Assembly (NCBI GenBank): GCA_050084985.1
Contig: JBITNC010000001.1
Location: forward strand, 163,494,001-163,558,000
Origin: Nageia nagi
Taxonomy: Eukaryota; Pinophyta
DNA length: 64,000 nt
Direction of reading: 5' to 3'
Shown here: positions 1 through 11,930 of the stretch, piece by piece
How positions within the stretch are numbered: position 1 is the first letter of the stretch
Layout of the letters: the number at the start of each line of letters is the position of its first letter
Position numbers and translations under genes: made by a program
The notes under the pieces: model-generated
Databases searched by the model: none
What the model saw: the letters and a program-made list of their open reading frames with translations, nothing else
Told to the model about the DNA's origin: nothing

Positions 1-2330
1 AACATCTCATATGTTTCTATGCATAAATGATCATACCTATACCTAATTTGTTCATGATGCATCTTAATGAGATACCTATATAGTTCTTGTTATTTTTCAT
101 TTTAGTTCTATTTTTAGTAATTTAACAATGTTTGTACCATTTCTACTCTATAAACACAACATTGATGCCCTTATATCTTATGCAACTTTCAAAAAAAGCA
201 AAAAGATTGTTTATTAAACCCAACTTGTTGTGAAAATAGGCAAGTAATACCTAAAAACTAGATCCCTGGTAGGTTTTACTTGAAAAAAAATAGAAAAACT
301 TGTTTATGAAAACCATCTTGTTAGAGCAAACAAGTAATACTTGAAAAAAAAAATAGTGAGCTAACAACATCCACGTCATTCTTGGCCTACAATAATAATG
401 TAAGAAACCTTCATCTATCTCAAATCCAAACAACGCCAAAAACCTTATTCATAATTGACAAGTGTCTAGAGGTAACAACTATCAATAAACTCCCTAAGGG
501 TAGAAGACAAAGTCCACCATCATCCTTCTTCAAAAGCACAATTGCAAAGAAGATGAAAAATTCTCAAATTTTTATCTTGATTCCCCTAAAGGAAGGAGCT
601 TCATCTCAAGGTTCAAGCCACAAAGTTCACTTTCACAAATTTTTTCTATCTCTAATTCTTTGGATATGCAATTTGATTTATTTTCATTACATCTCCAAAG
701 AGGGGCAAAATGTAGCCACCTAAATATGATTTCCATTTAATATAAAATTATATTTTAGGTAACAAAAGAGATATATTGTAAAAAAAGTGTGAATGTTAAT
801 AAAAGAATCACAAAAAATGTAATTGGTAGTAATACCAAGAAAAGCACCATAAGATATGTAACTCATGTAGATCTCAAGAAGCACAAGTATCAATGATGTT
901 TAGCTATAAAATAAGAATACAAGCAAATATTTTCCTATAAAATGAAATTAGATACAATCCTCAAAGCATCTTGATAGGTTGAATAAAAATTGATCCACAT
1001 TCTAAATAACAACAGTGAACACTTAGCACACATAATACAAACATATGTATACCAAATGCTATCATGTAGTACAAAATCTTAATTATATAAACCAAATAAA
1101 CTAAATTTTATATAAGTAAATGAAAATTAAATTCTAAGATGAGAAATATAATATTTTTTTAACTTAAATGGATTACTATCTACTTATTCTCTTATTATCT
1201 ATGGAGTCTACGGTGAGGATTAGGGCAAAATAATTAATTGATGTAACCAAGGTGGATACACTTGTAAGAATGTTTCATTGAATAGTCCGCAAGCTATATC
1301 AAGTTTTCTTTTTTTAAATCTTTTTTTTTTCTAATCAATAAAGGATGAATGAAGCATAATGAAAGATTGGGGATCAAACTGAGTCAATTTTAGACTGCCA
1401 TCTAAGATTGTGGGTTAATTATTCACCTTGTATGAAATTTAGTGAATTTATTATAATTATTATTTTACCTTAAATTAATAAATTGGTGTTCATATATTTG
1501 TGTGCAAACATAGCTAAAATGACATAAAATGTAGTAAAACATCAAATTTAGGTGACTACAAATATCCTTTTGATATTATTAATTTGTTTATACGAGTGAC
1601 TATTCTCATCTTTTATCTTTAACAAAATTATAAAGTTATACTAGAAAATTAGTTTCATTGTTAATTTATACTATATAAAGATAAACATAAATAAGTTTGT
1701 TTAAAATAATTCATTAAAGCACTAAAAAGAGGTGTATCTAGAGTATAATTTTTTATTAAACTAAATAAGATAAACTTATAGCAACCATTGTTTTGACATC
1801 AAGAATGGACCAACCAACCAATGTTAAAGTTATTCTTACATTCAATATATATTATGTAGCCATTGGTAAATATATAAGACCTCAAAATCATGAAAAAAAT
1901 GCAATCTCACATTTTAATCCAAAGTTATCAAAATCATTTTTTAGCAATATCTACTAGTTATTGCGACCTTGTGCAATGGATATGCCATAGATTAATAGTT
2001 GTTTTAGAATTTATGTAATGAGTAAATGGAAAAAGTCCAAAAAAATATTATGATATGAAAGTGTAAGTTATTATCTATCAAAAACTAATTTAAAAATCAA
2101 ATAAAGTTAATGTTGTGTATGTTTAATTTATCATTAAATATGAAAATGAAAATCAAATAATATCAAAGTTAGAAATTTTATGTTTATTTTAAGAAGATAA
2201 GATATTATATGGGAACACATGGGAAAAAAATATGAAAATGAAAACAACCATTAAATGTATTGAAAAGATGTACAAAAAAATCAAAATATGGCAAGTTAAT
2301 ATAAAATTATCTTTTTACCTCATTATTTCC
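1..2330. other. AT-rich region, no gene recognised
   Basis: No open frame here resembles a known family and codon structure is absent. Around 200-360 a short AT-rich stretch repeats itself loosely (similar phrases about cttgtt and caagtaatac). Homopolymer A and T runs are common. It probably consists of old repeats that can no longer be recognised by eye. Confidence 0.6.
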
Positions 2331-2361
2331 TTTTATTTTGATTGTAAACATTGATGTGCAG

Positions 2362-2679
2362 GTATCTGCTGGAACAAAACTAGAGGATGTTACCAAACAT
2401 CTAATGAAATATGGATTCCATGCACCCACAATGTCATGGGCAATGCCAAGAACATTGATGGTTGAACCAACTGAAAGTGAAAACAAGGTATGCATTATCT
2501 TTCAAATCTTTTGTTCTTATTTGGTAAGTGTATGATGCTTTGCTAAACTCTTTTTTTTTTCAAATTTTCCTTTGGAATTACATGAAGAGTGGGACATGCC
2601 TTATAACATGCTTATTTCAATCAAAAAGGAGATTAAGGACATTGAGAATGAGTCAATGGACATTGAAAAAATGTTTTGA
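2362..2679 (+). pseudogene. Glycine decarboxylase P-protein, two decayed C-terminal exons
   Basis: The first block (2362-2487, 42 codons) is open and reads like the C-terminal part of the mitochondrial glycine cleavage P-protein, with the family phrases [10 protein letters not shown] and EPTESE. It is preceded by a usable 3' splice site (tgtgcag ending at 2361) and followed by a 5' splice site (gtatgc from 2488). After an ~87-bp intron-like gap, 2575-2679 continues the same protein (MLISIKKEIKDIE resembles the family's LISIREEI-EIE), but the second acceptor lacks a clear AG and the frame ends early at a TGA (2677-2679), short of the family's usual C-terminus. No upstream exons were seen. I infer a pseudogene or captured fragment, not a working gene. 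Family identity is firm; how it arrived here is not known. Confidence 0.8.
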
Positions 2680-3192
2680 AAGTAAGAAAAAATACCAAAC
2701 ATTTTGAATTATGTTTATGATAATTAAGAACAATGAATTTTTTCATGGCTTCATGTTCAGGGAGGGTAATGAAAAATTGTGTACTTTTATAGAAAGGAAT
2801 AGAAAGATTTCATTAATCACAGTTGATAAAACATGATATCCATTTCAACTGAATCATATACAAAAGATATTAGCTTATGTAAGAAATTGCAAAAATAAGA
2901 AAATGGAAGAGGTATAGATACTAGCAAATATATTGTAAAGCTTTATGTTCAGGGATATAAAATCATAAGTGTATTTTGATATCGAATTTGGAGGAAAATT
3001 GATTGAGCGCATTTTATGCTTCGTAAGGGAGATAATAGGTTTTGCGAGCGATGAGTGGATAAAGGTGGGGAGTGTTATCGTGATGGTGAAGAAGATAGGT
3101 TTGGATTGGACTCAAGCTATGATGTAGGGGCAAGGCTTCAATATGAGCTCAGATGTGATGGTTTTTGGAGTAAATATGCTTCTATGTAGGTC

Positions 3193-3197
3193 TTGGA
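3193..3197. repeat. Target-site duplication TTGGA, left copy
   Basis: TTGGA at 3193-3197 matches TTGGA at 13580-13584 exactly, directly outside the two LTRs. Five bp is the usual size for LTR elements. Removing the element and one copy rejoins the LINE sequence. Confidence 0.9.
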
Positions 3198-3694
3198 TGA
3201 AAGATTTGAACTAAAAAAACACAATCCTAAACTACCAAGATCACATGAAAGCTCATACAAATATCAAGATAACTCAAGAAGACAATGTCACAAAGTGACA
3301 CAAGATGTAAGTGGTTCCTCCAAATAGGAGTACATCCACTAACTAGATCTCAATTCATTCACAAACATGAATCTCTTACAATTCTCTTAACTCATATCCT
3401 AAAAACTATCCTATAGCATAGCTTTACTCCATAAATTGATGTATGATCCAAAGAGGGAGCCTTCTATTTATAGGCCAAAATCCCTCTTTGGATCATCCTT
3501 TTACCCAATGTACAAAAGCATGACATGCACATCTTTGTACCTAAGGGGTATGCTCATGATATGGAGTGTAGGATAAGAAATATTATCATATTCACTTAAA
3601 TACTTAAGGTATCAAATGATACCCTTAAGTATTAGTGAACTTACATAAAAGACTATTACAAAACCTTTACAATAATACATTATACATTTCAACA
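3198..3694 (-). repeat. copia-1 3' LTR
   Basis: 497 bp, aligned base for base with 13082-13579. On the minus strand it begins TGTTG and ends TTTCA. A TATA box (CTATAAATAG, minus strand, 3464-3473) and a strong palindrome (about 3593-3637) lie in U3. The polypurine tract abuts at 3695. Confidence 0.95.
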
Positions 3695-3703
3695 CTCCCT
3701 CTT
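3695..3703 (-). other. copia-1 polypurine tract
   Basis: The minus strand reads AAGAGGGAG directly before the 3' LTR start. The same place in the second family member (36107-36115) reads AAGGGGGAG. This is the primer for plus-strand cDNA synthesis in LTR elements. Confidence 0.8.
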
Positions 3704-4439
3704 AATGCAATATTAGGATAGAGCAAATAAGAGAGAAGGAAGAGAAAAAGTAAGAGAGTTCTTCTCTAAACCGATACAATGAAGATAAGAATTTTTTATA
3801 TATTTGTGAAGTAAGAAATATCTAGTTTGAGACTCACTACTTTGTCAAATACAATCATTAACCATAACTAGTTTCAATATACATGAAGTAGTCATCCAAT
3901 TGAAAGTCATGAAGAGTCTCCAAGAGCCTGCATACTTAAAGTAAGTAACTTACAATCTCAAAGGAACTTGCAAGCCATAAGCAGCTCAAATAACAATATT
4001 AGTTAGATGCAACATATTCATATCAACTAGAATAGATGAATCACACAAATGTCATCATAAACTGATCAATAGTGCACTATAATTCATCATAAATATGCCA
4101 ATCCAAAACTCATAGTCACCTATTGTATATAAAATATGTGTTGATTATCATTACAAAATAGAACATGCATATACGATTTCCTCACATATGGATAACTAAA
4201 TAATGCCAAAAGACACATAAGAGTTCCTCACACATGGATAACTGAATAGTGCTAGATTGGCCAATATTTTTGCTTTAAAAATTTATATAATAAGTTCCTC
4301 ACATACAGTGAACTTACCATGAAGGTGTACAATAAAATCAACATTATATAGCACAAAAATCTTTCTATAGGTGAAGTTGTTATCACAAAAATGAATTCAA
4401 CATAAAAATTCAAGTTTCACTCCCCCTTGATGGTAACTT

Positions 4440-6060
4440 TACCAACCTAATAGCATCCCTAAGCTTACATAATTAAGCTTCTAAGAGGGGCTTGATGAAT
4501 AAATTAGTAGAGTTCAAGGTGGATGGATAATACTCCAGGTGTATGAGGCCATCAAGAACCTTCTCCCTAATAAAATGGGTATGGATTTCTATATGTTTTT
4601 TTCTCTAATAGAACACAAAATTCTTGGCCAAAGAAATCATCAATTGATTATATGAAGAAATCAAAGATGAGCCACCTTGCTCATACCCAATATTTTTTAG
4701 AATGTCTTAGCCAAATGGCTTCCTGGGTTACAACAGATATGGCATGATATTCAACTTCTATTATGGATAGAGAAATAGTAGGTTGCTTCTTAAAAACCTA
4801 AGAGATAGCACCTAAACCAATGCTAAACACATACATAGAGGTTGATTTCTTATCATCTCTATCTTCCCTATAGTTAAAATTTGAGAATCTAAACAGAAAA
4901 AATGAGGGTAACTTAGAATACTTGAGAGTAAGATCCTTAGTCTCGATAACATACCTCATCATTTCTTTAACAGCATTAAGGTGCTCAACATATGGTTTTT
5001 GCATGAATCAAGCTATCAAATTCATTGCAAAGGTAATATCTAGCCTAAAAATAATCAAATACAAAAGACCACCAATTAATTACTTGTAAGCTATAGCATT
5101 AGCTAACTGAAAGTTGGAGCTCAATGAAATAGTGATTCCAGGAGAGACTGGGATTACAGCATATCTACACTCTTCCATTCTAAATTTTTGTAAGATGTCT
5201 AATATATACTTAGATTGATTGAGATAAGTACAATTTTTGTATTAATACACTTGCATTTCAAGATAATAGTGCAAGAGACCAAGATCAATCATTTCAAATG
5301 TTATCTTAAGTTTGGATATGCACTCTTGAATGATTTCTTCATTTTTTTTAATTATCAGAAGATCATCCACATAAAGGAGAATCAATACCATGTCTTTTTT
5401 TTATTAAGCATATATAGATCGAAGTTAAAAAAATACTTGGAGAATCTAATATTTACAAAGTATCTTGAAATCTTCTTGTACCAAGTTCTAGATGCTTGCT
5501 TAAGTCCATACAATGACTTCTTTAGTTACACACAAAGGACTCTTTACCTTTCATAATAAACCCTTTTGGTAAATTTATGAAAATTTTCATATCTAAGTCA
5601 CCATTGAGAAATGCACTCTTAACATCAAGTTAAAAAGCTTTTTATCTTTAAGCTATAAGAAAGAGCAAGGATAATTTTAACAGTAGACATCTTTACCATG
5701 GGAGCAAAGGTTTCTTCATAATCTACATCATATTTCTAAGTAAAACCTTTGGCTACTAACCTTACCTTGTATTTCTCAATATCTCCAATAGAATTGAACT
5801 TGACCTTAAAGATCCATTTATTTTCAATCACATTCTTCTCATTAGGATAAAGAACTAAATCCCAAGTTTCATTTTTTATAAGCACTTCATATTCCACTTT
5901 CATGGCTTCCATCTAGCACTCATGCTTAGAAGCTTCTTTGAAGGTTAAAGGCTCATGCTTATTGTCAATCTTGGCAAATAAGGATTTTTTCAATATCATG
6001 CTTCTTGTAACCCTTTGTATTGAAGAATTTGGTTCTTGAGGTAACTTATCTACATCAATA
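4440..6060 (-). pseudogene. copia-1 reverse transcriptase and RNase H remnant
   Basis: Read on the minus strand, about 6060-5000 covers the RVT_2-type reverse transcriptase in broken frames, including the equivalent of the YVDD region near 5360. 5004-4798 reads MQKPYVEHLNAVKEMMRYV, then YSKLPS and DDKKSTSMYVFSIGLGAIS, the end of reverse transcriptase and the start of RNase H1. The RNase H continues to about 4480. Stops and frameshifts break every segment. It aligns along its whole length with the same region of the second family member (36,890-38,460), which is somewhat better preserved. Confidence 0.85.
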
Positions 6061-6334
6061 TCTAACTAGCTAGATGCAATTGAAGAGTTCTCTAGATCAT
6101 CAACATCTTCATTAGAAGTAGATTCTTCAGGAAGTTCATTAAACTTTACATCTTTTGAAAGAAACATAGCTTTGTAGGATGGAGAGTAGAGCTTGTAGCC
6201 TCTGTGCTGATTATCATAATCCATAAAGATTCATTTTTCAACTTTTTTATCTAACTTCTTTCTTTTCTTAAAAATAATGTAGGAGAATGCTTCACAACAA
6301 AACACCCTAAGGTGAGAAATGTTAGGTTTTCTTC

Positions 6335-7062
6335 TTAACATGCCTCAAAAAGAGTTTTACCTTGAATGATTTTCATGGAACACCTATTCAAGGTGCAAAT
6401 AGCAATGCTCACAGCTTCACCCCATAAGAAACTAAGAATATTACCCAACATGCATTTATCCATTTTCATAATTATTCTATTTTTCTTTTCGATAACACCA
6501 TTCTGCTGAGGAGTGTAAGGAATCATAAATTACCTCTTGATTCTATACTTAGCGTAATAAATATTAAACTCATTGTTGTTATATTCTCCTCCATCATCCG
6601 ATCTCAACATCTTGATTTTAAGGTTAGTTTGATTTTCAACTAAGATCTTAAAAATTTTAAAACTCTCAAAGGTTTGATTCTTATGCTCAAGTAGATACCT
6701 AAAGGTCATTCTACTAAAGTCATCAATGAAGGTCAAGACATAAGATGCTCTTCTAAGCAACTTAGTTTGAAATAGACCCATCAAATCTAAATGCACAAGT
6801 TGAAGAGTTGAGATGCTCTTGTTGCATTATTTTTTTCAAATTTTTATCCATGCATCTTACTAAGAATGCACTTCTCACATAGACCAATCGAAAGAGAAAT
6901 TGAAGGCAAACCTTTCACAAGTTCTTGATCTTTCATGACTTGAATACTCTTGTGGTTAAGGTGTCTTAAACATTGATGCCAAAGATTACCTCTAAAATAC
7001 ACATTTATAGCAAAACACATCTTTATTGAAACTTGATTCAATGTGGCAAGTTCTTTCTTCAT
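6335..7062 (-). pseudogene. copia-1 integrase and GAG-pre-integrase remnant
   Basis: Minus strand. 7062-6844 carries the GAG-pre-integrase zinc-binding region (HQCLRHLNHKS, then GLCEKCILSKMHG: the H-H-C-C pattern before copia integrase). 6796-6530 is the integrase core (MHLDLMGLFQTK, YVLTFIDDFSR, MLRSDDGGEYNN), keeping two acidic residues of the catalytic triad. 6526-6335 continues with YTPQQNGVIEKKNRII, which supplies the last acidic residue, shifted to another frame. The family role is inserting cDNA into the genome. It is dead because of stops between segments. Confidence 0.9.
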
Positions 7063-8045
7063 GCACTAGGATTGAGAGATAAACTGAAAAAAAGTACCCT
7101 TTTTTAGCAACTTGGATCATGAAGATAAGGTTCATCCTAAGCTTAGGAACATAAAGCATATTATCAAAAACCCTTTCACAAATCAACACACTTCCAATGC
7201 CTTGGACTTCAAGGATAGAGTTATCACCTATCATGATTGCATCTTTTCTATACTTATGAAAGTTTTCAAATTTTTTCTTTTCAAAGCATAGGTGATTAGT
7301 GCAACCAATGTCAACAATCCAATTAAATGAAAAAGTGCAAGATATGAAGTAGAGCGTTGCAACAAAACCAGCTTAAATATTCTTTTTTTCTTTAAAATTA
7401 TTTACATTTTCATTATCTTTATTCTTTTCCTCTCTTTTTTTGTAATAATCAACTTTTTTGTGACCTTGGATGTCATAATAGTTACAATTTTTATCAAACT
7501 TTTCTTTAGGATATAGATTGTTTGCTTTACCTTTTCCATCTCTTCACTTGAAATGGTTGTTGTTGTTGTTGTTCCTACTATTGTTGTTATTATTTCTATT
7601 TTTATCGTTGTTACCATTATTCTTACTACTATTGTAGCCATGAACTCATCATTGATCCAATTACATCCATAAGTAATAAGTTGGATCTTTAGGTCAATGA
7701 TTTTGTTCAAATAGATAGCTACATTTTCATCTTCCTCTTAACAAGATTGAAGTAACTTTTGAAAAATAGTAAACCTTTTTAAAAAATTTGAACTAAGGTA
7801 GATTTGCTTAAGTTTATCCCAAGCTTCCTTTAGCAAGGTTAAAGAGAAAATCATCAAGAACACATCATCTAAAATTGCATAGAAGATCATGGAGGTTGCC
7901 AACTCATTCTTCATGTTGTAAGCCTCTAGTGCTTTCTCATTTGTAGGAGGTACAAGGTTTTCATTTACTATTTGCCAAAGCTTCTTTGCTTATAATTTAG
8001 CTATCATCCGTGGTTTCCAAATCCTAAAGTTGGAACCATTAAGAA
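6951..8045 (-). repeat. copia-1 tandem unit 1 (gag-protease-pre-integrase)
   Basis: 1095 bp. It runs on the minus strand from mid gag through the Asn-rich linker, the knuckle and the protease (WIVDIGC) into the GAG-pre-integrase start. It lacks the 9-bp duplication seen in units 2 and 3. At its low-coordinate edge it continues into unique integrase sequence. Confidence 0.9.
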
Positions 8046-9147
8046 TGTGGTTAAGGTGTCTTAAACATTGATGCCAAAGATTACCTCTAAAATACACATT
8101 TATAGCAAAACACATCTTTATTGAAACTTGATTCAATGTGGTAAGTTCTTTCTTCATGCACTAGGATTGAGAGACAAACTGAAAAAAAGTACCCTTTTTT
8201 AGCAACTTGGATCATGAAGATAAGGTTCATCCTAAGCTTAGGAACATAAAGCATATTATCAAAAACCCTTTCACAAATCAACACACTTCCAATGCCTTGG
8301 ACTTTAAAGATAGAGTTAATAGAGTTATCACCTATCATGATTGCATCTTTTCTATACTTATAAAAGTTCTCAAATTTTTTCTTTTCAAAGCATAGGTGAT
8401 TAGTGCAACCAATGTCAACAATCCAATTAAATGAAAAAGTGCAATATATGAAGTAGAGCATTGCAACAAAACCAGCTTGAATATTCTTTTTTTCTTTAAA
8501 ATTATTTACATTTTCATTATCTTTATTCTTTTCCTCTCTTTTTTGTAATAATCAACTTTTTTGTGACCTTGGATGTCATAATAGTTACAATTTTCATCAA
8601 ACTTTTCTTTAGGATATAGATTGTTTGCTTTACCTTTTCCATCTCTTCACTTGAAATGGTTGTTGTTGTTGTTGTCTTACTATTGTTGTTATTATTTTTA
8701 TTGTTATCGTTGTTACCATTATTCTTACTACTATTGTAGCCATGAACTCATCATTGATCCAATTACATCCATAAGTAATAAGTTGGGTCTTTAGGTGAAT
8801 GATTTTGTTCAAATAGATAGCTACATTTTCATCTTCCTCTTAACAAGATTGAAGCAACTTTTGAAAAATAGTAAACCTTTTTAAAAAATTTGAACTAAGG
8901 TAGATTTGCTTAAGTTTATCCCAAGCTTCCTTTAGCAAGGTTGAAGAGAAAATCATCAAGAACACATCATCTAAAATTGCATAGAAGATCATGGAGGTTG
9001 CCAACTCATTCTTCATGTTGTAAGCCTCTAGTTCTTTCTCATTTGTAGGAGATACAAGGTTTTCATTTACTGTTTGCCAAAGCTTATTTGCTTATAATTT
9101 AGCTCTCATCCGTGGTTTCCAAATCCTAAAGTTGGAACCATTAAGAA
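8046..9147 (-). repeat. copia-1 tandem unit 2
   Basis: 1102 bp, head-to-tail with units 1 and 3 and about 97-98% identical by eye. The same phrases recur at a fixed spacing: the phrase tgtggttaag starts at 6951, 8046 and 9148. It contains a 9-bp in-frame direct duplication (atagagtta twice, 8310-8327). Confidence 0.9.
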
Positions 9148-10250
9148 TGTGGTTAAGATGTCTTAAACATTGATGCCAAAGATTACCTCTAAAATACACA
9201 TTTATAGCAAAACACATCTTTATTGAAACTTGATTCAATGTGGCAAGTTCTTTCTTCATGCACTAGGATTGAGAGATAAACTGAAAAAAAGTACCCTTTT
9301 TTAGCAACTTGGATCATGAAGATAAGGTTCATCTTAAGCTTAAGAACATAAAGCATATTATCAAAAACCCTTTCACAAATCAACACACTTCCAATGCCTT
9401 GGACTTTAAAGATAGAGTTAATAGAGTTATCACCTATCATGATTGCATCTTTTCTATACTTATAAAAGTTCTCAAATTTTTTCTTTTCAAAGCATAGGTG
9501 ATTAGTGCAACCAATGTCAACAATCCAATTAAATGAAAAAGTGCAAGATATGAAGTAGAGCGTTGCAACAAAACCAGCTTGAATATTCTTTTTTTCTTTA
9601 AAATTATTTACATTTTCATTATCTTTATTCTTTTCCTCTCTTTTTTTGTAATAATCAACTTTTTTGTGACCTTGGATGTCATAATAGTTACAATTTTCAT
9701 CAAACTTTTCTTTAGGATATAGATTGTTTGCTTTACCTTTTCCATCTCTTCGCTTGAAATGGTTGTTGTTGTTGTTGTTCCTACTATTGTTGTTATTATT
9801 TCTATTGTTATCGTTGTTACCATTATTCTTACTACTATTGTAGCCATGAACTCATCATTGATCCAATTACATCCATAAGTAATAAGTTGGTTCTTTAGGT
9901 CAATGATTTTGTTCAAATAGATAACTACATTTTCATCTTCCTCTTAACAAGATTGAAGCAACTTTTGAAAAATAGTAAACCTTTTTAAAAAATTTGAACT
10001 AAGGTAGATTTGCTTAAGTTTATCCCAAGCTTCCTTTAGCAAGTTTGAAGAGAAAATCATCAAGAACACATCATCTAAAATTGCATAGAAGATCATGGAG
10101 GTTGCCAACTCATTCTTCATGTTGTAAGCCTCTAGTGCTTTCTCATTTGTAGGAGGACAAGGTTTTCATTTACTATTTGCCAAAGCTTCTTTGCTTATAA
10201 TTTAGCTCTCATCCGTGGTTTCCAAATCCTAAAGTTGGAACCATTAAGAA
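9148..10250 (-). repeat. copia-1 tandem unit 3
   Basis: 1103 bp. It shares the 9-bp duplication (9412-9429) with unit 2. At its high-coordinate end it runs into the unique N-terminal part of gag, so it is the unit joined to the real gag start. Confidence 0.9.
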
Positions 10251-10278
10251 TGTGTTTGGGTAAAAAGGAGTCTCCCAT
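9148..10278 (-). pseudogene. copia-1 gag and protease (unit 3 copy, with gag start)
   Basis: Minus strand. The start at 10278 gives MGDSFLPKHILNGSNFRIWK, the usual beginning of a copia gag (UBN2-like) protein. Further on come EAYNMKNEL, a stretch rich in Asn codons (read as Thr in the track frame), a decayed knuckle (NCNYYDIQGHKKVDYY; two Cys replaced by Tyr) and a protease with WIVDIGC in place of D-S-G. A stop follows soon after the start, and several frameshifts follow. Compared with the second family member, ~280 nt of gag is missing just downstream of the phrase NDEFM, and the same deletion is present in all three tandem units. Confidence 0.8.
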
Positions 10279-10279
10279 T

Positions 10280-11624
10280 CACTACATAAAAATGTGAAAT
10301 AATAAGCATGTGGTTTAATAAAATAATTATATGTTAAAGTTTTAACCAAGTAAATAATACATATTACATTTAATTAACTAAAAAATGCTTGATTTGATTC
10401 ACTAGTGCAAATGTTTTACAACTCAAATAATAATTTATATATCCAAATACATTTTTTATCTCAAGAACCATAAATGTAGAGTGACATTGTTGAGGGTTAT
10501 TTTCTTATCTAAAATTAAGCTTTCACTTGGATGCCCACATAAGAGGAGCCCAAGTACTACCAATCCTCAACTAGTTCACCTTGGTCAGTATTATACTCTC
10601 ACAAGGAGAAGTACCTACTATTTTCTAAGGTTATGATGTATATTAGATTGGCTAAATTATTAATCTTAATTAAGTTTCAAGTTATCCTTCTAGGTTATCA
10701 GAATAATCCTTGAATAAATATGTAAACATGTGATATCACTACACACATACCTGTCCACCTATTGGAGTTATGTTCAAACCAACAGAAGACTTAGTTAGGG
10801 GCAATTGAGAAGTATGGACATTTCACCATTTAGATCGTCGAACTTAAAAGCTTCAGTCCACCTGTCCTCATCTCATGGCTCCCCAAACAAATCATGTTGC
10901 AGAATGTACATGTAGATGTGTTCATTTTAGGAGGTTGAACATTTCAATGTTTATGATTTTTGCATAAGTAAATAAAACAAAAAATACGAAACATGAAATA
11001 AAATGCATAAATAAAACATCATCCATTTGCAATTTGAAATTTAAGAGTCCAATGGGTTTTGTTTACCAACTCTTAAAGAACATCTTTACATAATTTCATA
11101 TTTTGCACAAGTTCATTTATAACTTTGCATAAGAAATTTATCAAAAAGATAAATACTTTAGAGAGGCATAAACATGCATCATTTCCATAATTGCACAAGT
11201 CCATCTTTGCATAAAGATTTTTATCAAAAATAAACACTTAAAGACTAAGTAATAGACATGCAACTTTATCATAAGGATCTAATAATTTTAAAAAAAATTC
11301 ATAAAATTTTCCTTTTTTACTTAAAATCATGATCCCTTCAAAAAATAGCATCAGTAAAGAAAATACCTCTACTACTTAAGTAATATGAGAAGGTAAAAAA
11401 TGTTAATTTAGCTAAGTTGCACCTTTCTAAGTACTAAAGAAATCCAAGTAGCTAATTTATGATCTTTCAAAATTGTCTCCCTTTTGTTAAGGCTAAAAAA
11501 AACTTTCAAAGTACTAAAAGAAAAATAACCTTAGTAAACTAAAGTGTTTAAAAATAACACTTTAAAGTACTATTAAACCTTAAATAATAACACTTAGAAA
11601 GTACTATGTTAATCAAAGCAAGTG

Positions 11625-11657
<33 letters not shown>

Positions 11658-11930
11658 ATCTTAAACATAATGTTTGAATGTTTAAGTATTTGCTAAACAA
11701 ATCTAAAAAATTACTTTGAATAATAAAAGTTCATTTTACGTTTCCCAAGGTAATTGATGATGGAAGTTCATAGTCATCAAAGAAATCTTTAAATATTAAG
11801 TATACGTTTTGCAAAGAATTAAAGCTTCTAGATGCATTAAAGAAAAAATTACTTGCAAGCAACTTTAAAATAAATGCACTAGATAGGTTTTTAAAAAATT
11901 GTATACTTTTGCTCTGACAAAAAGGAAGCG
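10280..11930. other. copia-1 untranslated leader, AT-rich part
   Basis: No coding frame. 10,300-11,100 aligns with 40,740-41,500 of the second family member, so it belongs to the element. It contains an (ATT)n microsatellite at 11627-11655. Confidence 0.7.

Noticed and set aside
382-723. 113-codon plus-strand ORF
   Set aside because: No family resemblance, AT-rich low-complexity composition, no splice or promoter context; length expected by chance in this sequence.
5215-5556. 113-codon plus-strand ORF
   Set aside because: Antisense shadow of the decayed copia-1 reverse transcriptase.
7402-9916. Repeated ORFs with Thr-rich and Ile-rich runs
   Set aside because: They read the Asn-codon repeat of gag in the wrong frame; the gag frame gives the Asn run and the knuckle.
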